Source: Chromatiales bacterium (lineage in GTDB: Bacteria > Pseudomonadota > Gammaproteobacteria > UBA6429 > Thiohalophilaceae). From it: a stretch of DNA of 64,000 bases. Made by a program: the position numbers and the translations under genes. The stretch covers positions 187,595 to 251,594 of the forward strand of contig JALTJZ010000005.1 in the NCBI GenBank assembly GCA_027076325.1, written 5' to 3'. The notes below the pieces were generated by a model. That model ran no database searches. It saw nothing but the letters and a program-made list of their open reading frames with translations, and was not told the origin of the DNA. Positions 50,607 to 61,458 of this stretch are shown here, piece after piece; the first letter of the stretch is position 1, and every line of letters starts with the position of its first letter.

Positions 50607-51799
50607 ACCGTTACCCCTCGACGGGTGCGCTGACTACAGCGATCATATTGGCGCGTCTCAAAATCAACCCGTAAAACCAGACCAATTGCTATGCACATAA
50701 CAACAAGACTACTGCCACCATAACTCATAAATGGCAGTGTTAAACCTTTGGTGGGCAAAACGCCCATATTCACACCAATGTTTATAAAAGCCTGTAAACC
50801 AATCCATAAACCAATACCATAAGCCAGATATCCGCCAAAAGGATGCTCATGTCGTTCTGCCTGCAGGCCTATATATAAAGAGCGAAAAACAATAAAGGAA
50901 AATAGCAAAATAACGGCTATTCCACCAAGCAACCCAATTTCTTCAGCCATCACAGCAAAAAGAAAATCAGTATGCGCCTCTGGCAAATAAAATAGTTTCT
51001 GCACACTCGCGCCTAGCCCCACCCCCAGCCATTCGCCACGCCCAAACGCAATTAAGGCCTGAGTTAACTGGAAGCCACTATTAAAAGGATCACCCCAGGG
51101 GTCAAGGAAAGTTGTTAAGCGTTGCATACGGTATGGAGAGATAACAGCGAGTAACGCCAGCAAACCAACCATAAATAAAATCACTATCAGAAACTGTCCA
51201 GGTTTTGCTCCACCTAACCACAACATACCCATTGTTGTTGCCAATAAAACAACAGCCGCGCCAAAATCAGGTTCTAACAACAACAGAAAAACTATAATAG
51301 ACAATAAACCCAGTGGCTTCCAAAAACCGGAAGAATTTTTCCGTAATACATCATTGTGCCGTACTAAATAACTCGCAACATAAATAATCGCAAATAGTTT
51401 CACAAACTCAGAAACCTGAATACTAAATAAGCCTAAATTAATCCAGCGGGTACTGCCATTCACCTGCTTGCCTAAACCTGGAACAAAAACAAGCAATAAC
51501 AATAACAAACTAAAAAAAATAAGAATCAGACCCGTTTGTCTCCAAAATTTAAGTGGTACTTTATAAGCAATATACAGGGCACTAAATGCAATTAGAAGAT
51601 ATACAAGCTGACGCCAGAAATAATATAAAGGATTACCCGTTAATTCATCGGCAATCGATACGGATGAGGAACCCACCATAACCAGGCCAAGAAAAGACAG
51701 GCATAAAACTGCAAGCAATAACTGAGTATCATATGCTACAAACTTCTTCCTTGCAGAAGAGCTGGTTGGTGTTGCTATATAAGCTGCCTGCGTTGCCAT
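50603..51799 (-). CDS. ftsW: Lipid II glycan polymerase FtsW
   Basis: This 398-residue SEDS-family membrane protein polymerises septal glycan together with FtsI. Ten hydrophobic helices are visible, and the SEDS motifs LLLEPDFGAAVVLLATT, FGRGEWLGVGLGAS and PTKGLTLPFMSYGGSS are intact. It uses ATG 51799, 6 bases after the murD stop. Confidence 0.95.
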   Translation of the reverse strand: MATQAAYIATPTSSSARKKFVAYDTQLLLAVLCLSFLGLVMVGSSSVSIADELTGNPLYYFWRQLVYLLIAFSALYIAYKVPLKFWRQTGLILIFFSLLLLLLVFVPGLGKQVNGSTRWINLGLFSIQVSEFVKLFAIIYVASYLVRHNDVLRKNSSGFWKPLGLLSIIVFLLLLEPDFGAAVVLLATTMGMLWLGGAKPGQFLIVILFMVGLLALLAVISPYRMQRLTTFLDPWGDPFNSGFQLTQALIAFGRGEWLGVGLGASVQKLFYLPEAHTDFLFAVMAEEIGLLGGIAVILLFSFIVFRSLYIGLQAERHEHPFGGYLAYGIGLWIGLQAFINIGVNMGVLPTKGLTLPFMSYGGSSLVVMCIAIGLVLRVDFETRQYDRCSQRTRRGVTV

Positions 51800-51805
51800 C
51801 CGCTA

Positions 51806-53212
51806 CTACACCTCCACACTGTCTTGAACAATAGATATAAAAGACTGGCCACGATGAACATAATTATCAAACTGATCAAAGCTTGCACAAGCGGGGGAAA
51901 ATAAAACAACATCACCCCTGATAACATATGGTTCAATAAATTTAATTGCTTCTTCCAGGGTTTGAACTTTTGTGACAGATAACTCGGGAACAGATCTTAT
52001 TGTATTAAATATTAATTCAGCATCTTCACCATAAACAATAATTTGTTTTATATTTTTAGTTATAAAAGGAACCAACTCCATGAAGTTCTGCCCCTTAGAC
52101 TGGCCTCCCAATATTAAGTAAAGAGGATAATCGGAAAAACCTTTTAAAGCAGCACTGGTTGCACCAATATTGGTTGCCTTTGAGTCATTTACCCAACGTA
52201 CACCTTTTTTTGTACTAATAACCTGACTACGATGTTCTAAGCCTGTAAACTGGCTAATTACTTTTTCAGTTTTACCCAGCTCAATATCAAAAACTGAACA
52301 TAAACTTAATACAGCCAGAATATTTAATTTGTTATGTTGCCCTGCAATTTTTATATTTGAAATACTAATTAATGGCTTTCCATTATGAAAAACCCACTCA
52401 ACTCCATTGTGTGTATCAAGGTAGAAATTTAACCCGGTCTTATTCTCCAGCCCAAACGTAATTTTATTTATATTAATGCTTTCAGTTAATTCTACTGTTC
52501 TCTGATCGTCTGTATTGACAACAATGTTTTGTGTATTTTTAAATATCTTTTTCTTGGCGTTACAATAGTCTAAAAATGAGTCATATCGATCCATATGATC
52601 TTCACTTAAATTTAATACCACACTGACATATGCATCCAGATTGGGGGTAGTTTCAAGTTGAAAACTTGATAACTCGAGTACATAGCAATCAGGCTCGTTA
52701 TCAGTCAACAATTCCAGACAGGGTACACCGATATTACCACCAACCCGAGCTTCTAACCCGGCACTATTAAGAATTTCACCTACAAGCGTTGTTACTGTAC
52801 TTTTCCCGTTAGAGCCCGTAATTGCAATAATAGGCGCATCTGTTAACGTGCAAAATAAAGCAACATCACCTATTACCTGCTTTTTCTGTTGTATGGCCGC
52901 TTGTATATAAGGATGTTTAATCGAAATACCAGGGCTAACAATTAAAATATCAGCATTAGTAAAATAATGCTCCTGGAATTCACCGCATATAATTTCAAAT
53001 TTATTTTGAATATCCGTTATACTAATAACGCTACTGCGACTATCAACAATAACAAAGTCAAGTCCATGTTTTTTCAGAAATCTGGCACACGACAAGCCAG
53101 TTACACCACCACCAACAATCAGGATAGCTTTATCTTTCCACTGCAATTTTAAGTCAGAAATTTTCACTTCAGTTTTATTACTACCTAAATTTAAATTATT
53201 TCTTGCAAGCAT
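51806..53212 (-). CDS. murD: UDP-N-acetylmuramoyl-L-alanine--D-glutamate ligase
   Basis: This 468-residue Mur ligase adds D-Glu. LIVGGGVTGLSCARFL is the N-terminal Rossmann motif, ITGSNGKSTVTTLVGEIL the P-loop and WVNDSKATNIGATSAALKGF the C-terminal domain signature. The frame is open another 30 codons inside mraY; ATG 53212, 2 bases after the mraY stop, gives normal length. It lacks a Shine-Dalgarno and is probably translated by coupling. Confidence 0.94.
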   Translation of the reverse strand: MLARNNLNLGSNKTEVKISDLKLQWKDKAILIVGGGVTGLSCARFLKKHGLDFVIVDSRSSVISITDIQNKFEIICGEFQEHYFTNADILIVSPGISIKHPYIQAAIQQKKQVIGDVALFCTLTDAPIIAITGSNGKSTVTTLVGEILNSAGLEARVGGNIGVPCLELLTDNEPDCYVLELSSFQLETTPNLDAYVSVVLNLSEDHMDRYDSFLDYCNAKKKIFKNTQNIVVNTDDQRTVELTESININKITFGLENKTGLNFYLDTHNGVEWVFHNGKPLISISNIKIAGQHNKLNILAVLSLCSVFDIELGKTEKVISQFTGLEHRSQVISTKKGVRWVNDSKATNIGATSAALKGFSDYPLYLILGGQSKGQNFMELVPFITKNIKQIIVYGEDAELIFNTIRSVPELSVTKVQTLEEAIKFIEPYVIRGDVVLFSPACASFDQFDNYVHRGQSFISIVQDSVEV

Positions 53213-53214
53213 TA

Positions 53215-54297
<1,083 letters not shown>

Positions 54298-55725
54298 TTA
54301 GCGTTCCCCTGGTTCCGGTGATGCCGTACAAATAGCATTAACGATTTTTTCCATTTGCATTGCACGTGAACCTTTTACAAGCACACAGTCTTTCGGCTGA
54401 ATATTTTTAATTAATTGTTCAACCAATTCCTGATGTGATGCAAAATGTTGTGCTCCCACACCAAATTCATCACTGGTTACACGGCTCGTTTCACCAATGG
54501 TGTACAGATATTTTACATTTCCCTGTTTTATTGTCTGCGCAGCCGCTTTATGCAGTGAAAACGCATTTGTACCAAGTTCGCCCATATCACCTAATACAAC
54601 GTGATGAGAACCTTTAAAGTCAGACATAACATCAACAGCAGCAGCTAAAGAAGCCGGGTTGGCATTATAGGTATCATCAATAACAATACTGTCATGCACA
54701 CCTTTTTTATTTACTAACCGCCCGGGGACAGGCTGCATAGATTCAAGACCTTGTTTGATAATCTTGAAATCCACACCTATCGCAATAGTAGCAGCAATAG
54801 CTGCCAGAGCATTCATAATGTTATGCTTACCTGGTAGTGGCAACTCTAGATCAAATTGTGGCTTATTCTTTACTGTAATGGTTATTAAATTACCTGCATT
54901 ATGTGAAATATATGAAACATCAGCATTATTGTTCTTTCCAAAAGTAATAATCCTGTTATTGCCTGCAAGTTCTTTCCAATAAGAGGAATAAGTATCATCA
55001 TAATTAATAATCGCTGTACCACGATTATTCAAACCTTCAAAGATTTCACCTTTTGCTTTTGCAACACCGTCAAGACTCCCAAAGCCTTCCAGATGCGCTG
55101 CTGCGGCATTTGTAATAATGGCAACATCTGGACTTGCCAATTGTGTCAGGTATGAAATTTCACCCTGATGATTTGCGCCCATTTCTATAACCGCACCATC
55201 ATGGCAAGACTTCATTCTGTTTAAGGTAATGGGTACACCAATATCATTATTGAAATTACCTTTAGTTGCCAGGACACCTTTTGTACCTAGCGTTTTAGAC
55301 TGTTGGGACAAGATGCTAAACAACATTTCTTTTACCGTTGTTTTGCCATTACTACCCGTTACCGCAACCACCGGGTAATTAAATTTATTGCGCCAGGCTT
55401 TTGCTATTTGCCCAAATGCAAGTTTTGTGTCCTTAACAATAAGTGCTGGTTTCACCTGTTCAATTTTATGGTCGATTAAATAGGCAACCGCTCCCCGATC
55501 ATGTGCTGATAATATGAAATCATGCGCATCATAATTATCACCTTTTAGTGCAACAAATAATTCACCACGTTTAATGGTTCGGCTATCGGTATTCACACCA
55601 CGTACCGTACCGCTAAGATCTGCACTGTCACCATGCAATACGGCACCTGTTATTTCCTGAATTTCTTTTAGTGTCATCGTAAACATTGTTATTGGGTACT
55701 CTAATTTAACCGCTGCTAAACTCAT
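54298..55725 (-). CDS. murF: UDP-MurNAc-tripeptide--D-alanyl-D-alanine ligase
   Basis: This 475-residue Mur ligase adds the D-Ala-D-Ala dipeptide. VNTDSRTIKRGELFVALKGDNYDAHDF, the P-loop VTGSNGKTTVKEML and IDDTYNANPASLAAAVDVM are typical. It starts with an ATGA overlap with the murE stop; a second ATG at codon 14 is possible. Confidence 0.95.
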   Translation of the reverse strand: MSLAAVKLEYPITMFTMTLKEIQEITGAVLHGDSADLSGTVRGVNTDSRTIKRGELFVALKGDNYDAHDFILSAHDRGAVAYLIDHKIEQVKPALIVKDTKLAFGQIAKAWRNKFNYPVVAVTGSNGKTTVKEMLFSILSQQSKTLGTKGVLATKGNFNNDIGVPITLNRMKSCHDGAVIEMGANHQGEISYLTQLASPDVAIITNAAAAHLEGFGSLDGVAKAKGEIFEGLNNRGTAIINYDDTYSSYWKELAGNNRIITFGKNNNADVSYISHNAGNLITITVKNKPQFDLELPLPGKHNIMNALAAIAATIAIGVDFKIIKQGLESMQPVPGRLVNKKGVHDSIVIDDTYNANPASLAAAVDVMSDFKGSHHVVLGDMGELGTNAFSLHKAAAQTIKQGNVKYLYTIGETSRVTSDEFGVGAQHFASHQELVEQLIKNIQPKDCVLVKGSRAMQMEKIVNAICTASPEPGER

Positions 55726-57239
55726 TGTTTCTCGCTTAAAACTTCTTTAACTACTGACATATCATTAAATTCAAATTTTTCATTTGCAATAATCTGATAA
55801 TTTTCATGCCCTTTGCCAGCAACAAGTACACAACCTTGTGTTGCTGTTTTTTTTATAGCCGTTTCAATGGCTTTTTTTCTATCCAGTTCAACAATTATCT
55901 TTGCCGTATCATTAATACCTTGAGAAATTTGTTTAATAATTTCTTCTGCAGATTCATTTCGAGGGTTATCATTGGTTAACACAATAAGATCTGCATAAGT
56001 GTCAGCCACTCCACCCATTTGAAAACGTTTCCCCATATCCCGCTCACCACCGCAACCAAACACACAGGTCAAATTATTTTTAAATTGTTTATGCAAGGTT
56101 TTTAATACTTGTTTCAATGCATCTGGCGTATGTGCATAATCAACAATAACCACAGGGTAACCCGGCATATTTATTTTTTGCATTCTGCCGGCAACGGGTT
56201 TAATTATTGATATTCTTTCTGCAATTTCATCCAGTGAATACCCCTGTAATTGCAAGTAGGCACTTACTGCTAACAAATTACTAACATTAAAGTCACCAGC
56301 TAAAGGTGAAGTAATAAAAACCGATCCTTGTTTTGTATTTAAAGTAAAATCTGTTTTATTTGCAGAATACTGAATATCTGTTGCATAAATATCCGGGCTG
56401 TTAATCGAGGCATCCAGACCATAGGTAATAATATTTTCTGTAATAGTTGATTTTAAAATAGCCTGGCCATAGCTATCGTTTACATTAACAATGGCTGTTT
56501 TTAAACCGGGCATTTGAAAAAGTCTGGTTTTTTCTTTCAGATAATTTTCCATTGTTCCATGGTAGTCGAGGTGATCCTGAGTCAGATTGGTAAATATCGC
56601 CACATCAAACTGGATATTATCAACTCGCCCCTGTGCTAATGCATGCGACGATACTTCAACTGCTGCAAATTTTGCATTCATTTCAATAAAATTCGCCAGT
56701 GTTTTATGCATAGTCACAACATCTGGTGTTGTATGTGAACCTGCTACAATATCAGGATAAATACCAACACCTAGTGTTCCAATCAAGCCACAGCTTTGTT
56801 TTTTATCTAAAGCCTGTGCAATAAAATTGACGCAGGACGTTTTTCCGTTAGTGCCTGTAACCGCAACTATATTTAAAGATTTTGACGGATTACCGTAAAA
56901 CAGGCTGACAATTTCACCCAGCTTTAACTTTAAATTGGTAATTGCAATTAAAGGTACGCGTTTCGCTTGCTGATTATTAGCAAACCAGGAAAACGGTATT
57001 GCATTGGCTTCTGCTTCCCATAAAACAGCAACAGCCCCAGCTTTTACCGCGGAGTCGATATAATTCAGACCAGTTCCAGCTTCGCCCGGAATAGCGATAA
57101 ACACATCACCTTGCTTTACTTGCCGACTATCGAGTTGCAGGTTATTAATTTCAACATCATATTCTGTGGGAACGTGAATAATATTGGCTAATAACATACC
57201 AAGTGTTTTTGCAACTGGTTGTTGTTTAACGGCCATCAT
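55722..57239 (-). CDS. murE: UDP-MurNAc-L-Ala-D-Glu--meso-diaminopimelate ligase
   Basis: This 505-residue Mur ligase adds the third residue of the stem peptide. LDSRQVKQGDVFIAIPGE, the P-loop VTGTNGKTSCVNFIA and VDYAHTPDALKQVLKTL are typical. The substrate-specificity loop reads DNPRNESAEEI, whose DNPR motif indicates meso-diaminopimelate rather than lysine. It overlaps ftsI by 4 bases. Confidence 0.95.
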   Translation of the reverse strand: MMAVKQQPVAKTLGMLLANIIHVPTEYDVEINNLQLDSRQVKQGDVFIAIPGEAGTGLNYIDSAVKAGAVAVLWEAEANAIPFSWFANNQQAKRVPLIAITNLKLKLGEIVSLFYGNPSKSLNIVAVTGTNGKTSCVNFIAQALDKKQSCGLIGTLGVGIYPDIVAGSHTTPDVVTMHKTLANFIEMNAKFAAVEVSSHALAQGRVDNIQFDVAIFTNLTQDHLDYHGTMENYLKEKTRLFQMPGLKTAIVNVNDSYGQAILKSTITENIITYGLDASINSPDIYATDIQYSANKTDFTLNTKQGSVFITSPLAGDFNVSNLLAVSAYLQLQGYSLDEIAERISIIKPVAGRMQKINMPGYPVVIVDYAHTPDALKQVLKTLHKQFKNNLTCVFGCGGERDMGKRFQMGGVADTYADLIVLTNDNPRNESAEEIIKQISQGINDTAKIIVELDRKKAIETAIKKTATQGCVLVAGKGHENYQIIANEKFEFNDMSVVKEVLSEKQ

Positions 57240-58972
57240 TGTCGTCCCGCCATTTTTGTTTTAATGATACTGGACGGTGCAGCGGCATACTGCATCTCGG
57301 TATTAATAGCATCCGGGGCGATATCACGTATTCTCAATGCACCTGCCATTACTTTCGAAAACACAGGGGCAGCCACTTCACCACCGTAATAAATACCATC
57401 CGCTGGTTCATCAACAGTAACAACCATAACCATTCTGGGATTACTCGCCGGGACTAAACCTGCAAAAATTGAAAGGTATTTTTTATCACTATAACCACCA
57501 AGGGTAATCTTTTTTACGGTACCTGTTTTACCGGCAACACGGTAACCGGGAATACTGGCGAGTTTTCCGGTACCTTCTTCACCAATAACTGACTCCATCA
57601 TTGAAATAATTTGTTGTGACGTGTTTGTGGCTAATACAGCCTGTCCTTCTACATCGCTATCAACACGTGTAAATCTAATCGGTAAACGTTTGCCCTTATT
57701 CGCAATGACTGCATAAGCACGCGCTAACTGTAATGAAGTAACGGATATTCCATAACCATAAGACAACGTTGCACGTTCAATCATCTGTTTATCGGAAACA
57801 GCATTGACCAGTCCCATTACTTCACCTGGAAAACCACTTTCACTACGCCTACCAAACCCAACTTTGTTGTGGATTCCAGTGAGTCTGTCAGCTGAAAGGG
57901 ATAATGCAATTTTGCTTGCGCCCACATTGCTGGATTTTTGTATAATTGTTTGCAAATCGAGCACGCCATAGTTGCGGTGGTCACGAATAACATTGGAACC
58001 AACACGAAACAAACCGGGGCTTGTATCCACTTTTGTTGCCGGACGATATTTTCCCGATTCAAGTGCGGCGGCAATTGTGAACGGTTTAATGGTTGAACCT
58101 GGCTCATAGATATCGGTAACCGCCCGATTTCGATAATTTTTACTTTTCAGATTTTTCCTGTTATTTGGGTTATACGATGGCTGGTTTACCATTGCCAGTA
58201 CTTCACCTGTTTTCACATCCAATATAACTGCAGAACCTGACTTGGCTTTATGTTTGCGTACTGCTTTTTTTAATTCACGGTAAGTTAAATATTGCAAACG
58301 ACGATCAATGCTTAAAACAAGATCTTTACCCGGCCTGGCCTGCTCGATTAACTCAACATGTTTTATAACGCGACCCAGCCTGTCTTTTAATACCCGTTTT
58401 AAGCCTGGTTTCCCTTTCAGCCAGTCGTCATAAGCAAGCTCAAGACCTTCCTGCCCTGCATCATCTATATTTGTAAAACCAATAACATGTGAGGCAACTT
58501 CACCAGCAGGATAGTAACGGCGGTATTCACGTTGCAAGGAAACACCAGCTAGCCCCAGCGCTAGAATTTGTTGTGATATTTCAGGTGTGACATGGCGCTG
58601 TAAATAAACAAAATCACGTGCTTTACGTTGCATTACCAATTTTGTAATTCGTGATACTTTAACTTTCAGAATTTTAGCCAGCTTTGGCCATTGTGCCTGT
58701 TCGGTTAAAAATTCTTTTGGGTTAATCCAGACAGAATCAACCGGTGTACTTAATGCCAGTGGCTCACCATTCCGATCTGTAATCATGCCGCGGTGTGTTG
58801 CAATTGGTACAACCCGTAAATAACGTGCATCACCCTGTCCCTGTAAAAAAGCATGATCCAGTATATGTAAATCAAAGGCACGCCAGACTAAGGCCAACAC
58901 ACTCAACACAATAACGGCCACAACAATAAACATGCGGTAAAATTTGACTGGTGTGTGCACTGTTACACTCAT
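57236..58972 (-). CDS. ftsI: Peptidoglycan D,D-transpeptidase FtsI (PBP3)
   Basis: This 578-residue septal transpeptidase has one N-terminal transmembrane helix (about 12-32), a pedestal domain with RGMITDRNGEPLA, and the penicillin-binding domain with Ser293-x-x-Lys296 (GSTIKPFT), SSN near 349 and KTGT near 480. It overlaps ftsL by 4 bases and murE by 4. It is the partner of FtsW. Confidence 0.96.
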   Translation of the reverse strand: MSVTVHTPVKFYRMFIVVAVIVLSVLALVWRAFDLHILDHAFLQGQGDARYLRVVPIATHRGMITDRNGEPLALSTPVDSVWINPKEFLTEQAQWPKLAKILKVKVSRITKLVMQRKARDFVYLQRHVTPEISQQILALGLAGVSLQREYRRYYPAGEVASHVIGFTNIDDAGQEGLELAYDDWLKGKPGLKRVLKDRLGRVIKHVELIEQARPGKDLVLSIDRRLQYLTYRELKKAVRKHKAKSGSAVILDVKTGEVLAMVNQPSYNPNNRKNLKSKNYRNRAVTDIYEPGSTIKPFTIAAALESGKYRPATKVDTSPGLFRVGSNVIRDHRNYGVLDLQTIIQKSSNVGASKIALSLSADRLTGIHNKVGFGRRSESGFPGEVMGLVNAVSDKQMIERATLSYGYGISVTSLQLARAYAVIANKGKRLPIRFTRVDSDVEGQAVLATNTSQQIISMMESVIGEEGTGKLASIPGYRVAGKTGTVKKITLGGYSDKKYLSIFAGLVPASNPRMVMVVTVDEPADGIYYGGEVAAPVFSKVMAGALRIRDIAPDAINTEMQYAAAPSSIIKTKMAGRQ

Positions 58973-59265
58973 AGCTTTATAATTACCGTGTTTTCGTACG
59001 TTACATTACGCATATGTAATTTTTCAGTGGCTATTTTTTCTATACGACTGTCTGTTGCCCAGGTACTTTGTTCGAGTTGTAACTGTCCCCATTCAATATT
59101 CATTCGATCACGTTCTTTATTTAAACTTTCTAGCTCGACAAACAATAATCTATTTTTGTGCTTACTATAAACAACTGACATAGCTGAAATCACTGAAGCA
59201 ATAACAAGTACAAGGCTAATCATCTTCAATTTGTCATCTAAAAATCGGGTTAAAGCAGTAATCAT
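58969..59265 (-). CDS. ftsL: Cell division protein FtsL
   Basis: This 98-residue bitopic protein has one transmembrane helix (about 15-33) followed by a leucine-zipper-like coiled coil (LLFVELESLNKERDRMNIEWGQLQLEQ). It forms the FtsQLB complex. It is recognised by position between rsmH and ftsI as well as by topology. Its start is 3 bases after the rsmH stop. Confidence 0.9.
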   Translation of the reverse strand: MITALTRFLDDKLKMISLVLVIASVISAMSVVYSKHKNRLLFVELESLNKERDRMNIEWGQLQLEQSTWATDSRIEKIATEKLHMRNVTYENTVIIKL

Positions 59266-59268
59266 TCG

Positions 59269-60201
59269 CTAGACCCTCTCAGCAATACGCATAATGGCAC
59301 TACGTGAACGTGCATTTCGTTTTATTTCCTCGGGTGATGCTTTGATTGCTTTACCAATTCGGCGTAATTTTGAATTTACCTGTACATGCATCACCGGTAA
59401 ATCAATTGGCAACTGTTTGCCCTTTTCCATCGCACGGATAAAACGTTTAACAATACGGTCTTCAAGCGAATGAAAGCTGATAACCACCAGGCGGCCACCC
59501 GGCTTTAAAATATTAACCGCCTGTTGCAGGCACTGTTCTAAATCGTCGAGTTCACTGTTAATAAAAATTCTTATGGCCTGAAAACTGCGGGTAGAAGGAT
59601 CTTTGCCTTTTTCCCATTTAGGATTTGCAGCCGCAACAATGGATGCAAGTTGCTTGGTTGTCTGTATGGGTGTTTCCTCACGGGCATTAATAATGGCGCG
59701 GGCAATGCGTTTGGCAAAACGCTCCTCACCGTATTCCTTTAATACTCTGGCAATATCTTTCTCGTCTGCATCGGCTAGCCATTGCGCTGCACTTAAACCT
59801 TGTGCGGGATCCATTCGCATATCAAGCGGGCCATCATTCTGGAAGCTAAAACCACGTGCCGCATCATCTACCTGTGGTGATGACACGCCTAAATCCAGTA
59901 GTACACCATCCACATCCCCGACCCAGCCATACTGGTTGGCCACGGCTTCCAGTTCGGCAAATGATGCTTGTGCTATTGAAAAGCGACTGTCCTGACTAAA
60001 TTCTTTTTCGGCTGTGGCTATTGCCTGCGGATCTTTGTCAAAGGCAAGTAAATGCCCGTCTGCATCAAGTTGCTCTAAAATCAAGCGGCTATGGCCACCA
60101 CGACCAAACGTACCGTCCACATAGCAACCGGACGCATGGATATTTAAGCCTTGAACTGCTTCATCCAGTAAGACTGTTTGATGTGTTAGTGCATCACTCA
60201 T
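59269..60201 (-). CDS. rsmH: 16S rRNA m4C1402 methyltransferase RsmH
   Basis: This 310-residue SAM-dependent enzyme N4-methylates C1402 of 16S r[15 protein letters not shown] is the SAM site, [20 protein letters not shown] and [16 protein letters not shown] are family signatures. It begins inside mraZ by 4 bases (translational coupling). Confidence 0.95.
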   Translation of the reverse strand: MSDALTHQTVLLDEAVQGLNIHASGCYVDGTFGRGGHSRLILEQLDADGHLLAFDKDPQAIATAEKEFSQDSRFSIAQASFAELEAVANQYGWVGDVDGVLLDLGVSSPQVDDAARGFSFQNDGPLDMRMDPAQGLSAAQWLADADEKDIARVLKEYGEERFAKRIARAIINAREETPIQTTKQLASIVAAANPKWEKGKDPSTRSFQAIRIFINSELDDLEQCLQQAVNILKPGGRLVVISFHSLEDRIVKRFIRAMEKGKQLPIDLPVMHVQVNSKLRRIGKAIKASPEEIKRNARSRSAIMRIAERV

Positions 60202-60650
60202 AATGAAATATTCTCAAGATCCGCCGATAAAGTTTCGCTATCGGTTTCGGTTAACCAGCTATCACGCTGCTCATTCCAAACCTGCTCATCCCATATTTCA
60301 AATTTTTTACCCTGACCGATTAAGGTTACCCGTTTTTCCAGACTGACCCGTTCACGTAATAATGGTGGCAGTAAAATTCGACCGCTATTATCAAACTCGC
60401 ACTCGGAAGCATGGCCAATCAACAGGCGTTGCAGTTTGCGGGTTTGGGAATTGATATTCGGTAAACGCACCAGCTGGCGTTCAATTTCTTCCCACGCGGG
60501 GAGTGGGTAAAGTAGCAGACAGGGATCGTTTAAATCGAGAGTAACCACTAACTGACCACTGCATTGTGCAGTCAGTTTTTCCCGGTATTTGCTGGGCATG
60601 GCCATACGCCCCTTCGCATCCAGGTTCAGTGTATTGACACCTCTAAACAA
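60198..60650 (-). CDS. mraZ: Transcriptional regulator MraZ
   Basis: This 150-residue AbrB-fold protein forms ring oligomers and represses the dcw operon. Two swapped AbrB-like halves each carry the D-x-x-x-R pattern: [15 protein letters not shown] near 10-25 and [17 protein letters not shown]. The start codon is TTG (60650), the only one that gives the conserved MFRG beginning, with AGGAG 7 bases upstream. It is first of the operon; four repeats matching the MraZ box lie just upstream. Confidence 0.95.
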   Translation of the reverse strand: MFRGVNTLNLDAKGRMAMPSKYREKLTAQCSGQLVVTLDLNDPCLLLYPLPAWEEIERQLVRLPNINSQTRKLQRLLIGHASECEFDNSGRILLPPLLRERVSLEKRVTLIGQGKKFEIWDEQVWNEQRDSWLTETDSETLSADLENISL

Positions 60651-60681
60651 TTTGCGCTCCTAAGTGACTATTTATTATTGA

Positions 60682-60721
60682 AGCGATCCATAATTCCCCA
60701 CTTGGATCCACTTTTATACAC
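60682..60721 (-). promoter_or_regulatory. Predicted MraZ operator: four 10-bp-spaced repeats
   Basis: On the minus strand the pentamers GTGTA, GTGGA, GTGGG and ATGGA begin every 10 bases (at 60721, 60711, 60701 and 60691), each followed by a 5-base spacer. MraZ is known to bind three or four GTGG/TGGG-type repeats with this period upstream of its own gene. They cover the predicted transcription start, fitting repression. Confidence 0.65.
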
Positions 60722-60748
60722 TATAGAGAGCAAACCACCACAAATCAA
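60720..60748 (-). promoter_or_regulatory. Sigma-70 promoter of the dcw operon (Pmra-like)
   Basis: On the minus strand TTGATT (60748-60743) and TATAGT (60725-60720) are spaced by the ideal 17 bases. The start site would be near 60713, inside the MraZ repeats, with a leader of about 63 bases. The remaining 60749-60928 region up to rnpB holds no gene that I can see. Confidence 0.6.
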
Positions 60749-60928
60749 GTGATGTGGCACACATTTTAGGTAAAAGTTTCTTTTATGACAATGACTTAGC
60801 GTTACTTATAAGCATCACTGGTTAAAAATTGCACAGTTTTTAAAAAATAAATAGACTTATAAATCAAGTATTTACAAATGGCAGTTAATGTGGAATTTTA
60901 AGAAAATAGCTCCGAAAATGGGGAAAAA

Positions 60929-61294
60929 GGGAGTTAGCCGATAAGCCGGGTTCTGTCGTGAGCAATCATTCATCTGGTCTACACGTTGCCGTGCAACTCA
61001 AGCAACCTACCCAGAAACCATGCGGGCCGCATGTTTCCCGAAGGAATGTTTCTCTATTTGGTCTTGCTCCAGGTGGGGTTTTCCCTGCCACTTATGTTGC
61101 CATAAGCGCGGTGCGCTCTTACCGCACCATTTCACCCTTACCGATGCAAATAAATGCAAAGGCGGTATATTTTCTGTGGCACTTTCCGTCGGCTCGCGCC
61201 GCCCAGACGTTATCTGGCACCCTGCCCTGTGGAGCCCGGACTTTCCTCCGGTATTTAGCTTAAGCTAAATACCCGCGATTGCCTGGCTAACTCC
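60929..61294 (-). ncRNA. rnpB: RNase P RNA (type A)
   Basis: This is the catalytic RNA that trims tRNA 5' ends. Recognisable conserved segments on the minus strand are GGAGGAAAGTCCGGGCTCC, CAGGGTGCCAG, GGTAAGGGTGAAAUGG (P10/11 region), GGTGCGGTAAGAGCGCACCG, ACCAAATAGAG and CGACAGAACCCGGCTTATCGG near the 3' end. The P1 stem pairs GAGUUAGCC at the 5' end with GGCUAACUC at the 3' end, which sets the ends (61294 and about 60929, within a few bases). The P3 arm is a perfect 24-base palindrome at 61250-61273. The order rnpB-mraZ is common in gammaproteobacteria. Confidence 0.95.
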
Positions 61295-61301
61295 TTAATA
61301 T

Positions 61302-61330
61302 ACAGTATCACCGAATCATCCAGATAAAGC
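61302..61330 (-). promoter_or_regulatory. Candidate promoter of rnpB
   Basis: On the minus strand TGATACTGT forms an extended -10 (TACTGT at 61307-61302), placing the start 7 bases downstream at the predicted rnpB 5' end, 61294. The -35 region (GCTTTA at 17 bases) is poor, typical when an extended -10 is used. Confidence 0.45.
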
Positions 61331-61458
61331 CAGTGGTTAAATGATAAACACTTCGCCAACAGTCCATATTTTAAGCCAGATAACGGCTAACCCTGTCATA
61401 GCACACATGGCTTTTATTTGTTAAATTAAAAACGAGTATTTCAAGGAGATAAAAAAAT

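Noticed and set aside
60924..60940. P1 stem of rnpB followed by five T residues as an intrinsic terminator
   Set aside because: The P1 partner is about 350 bases away, so it is not a terminator hairpin, and the T-run is broken by CCCC.
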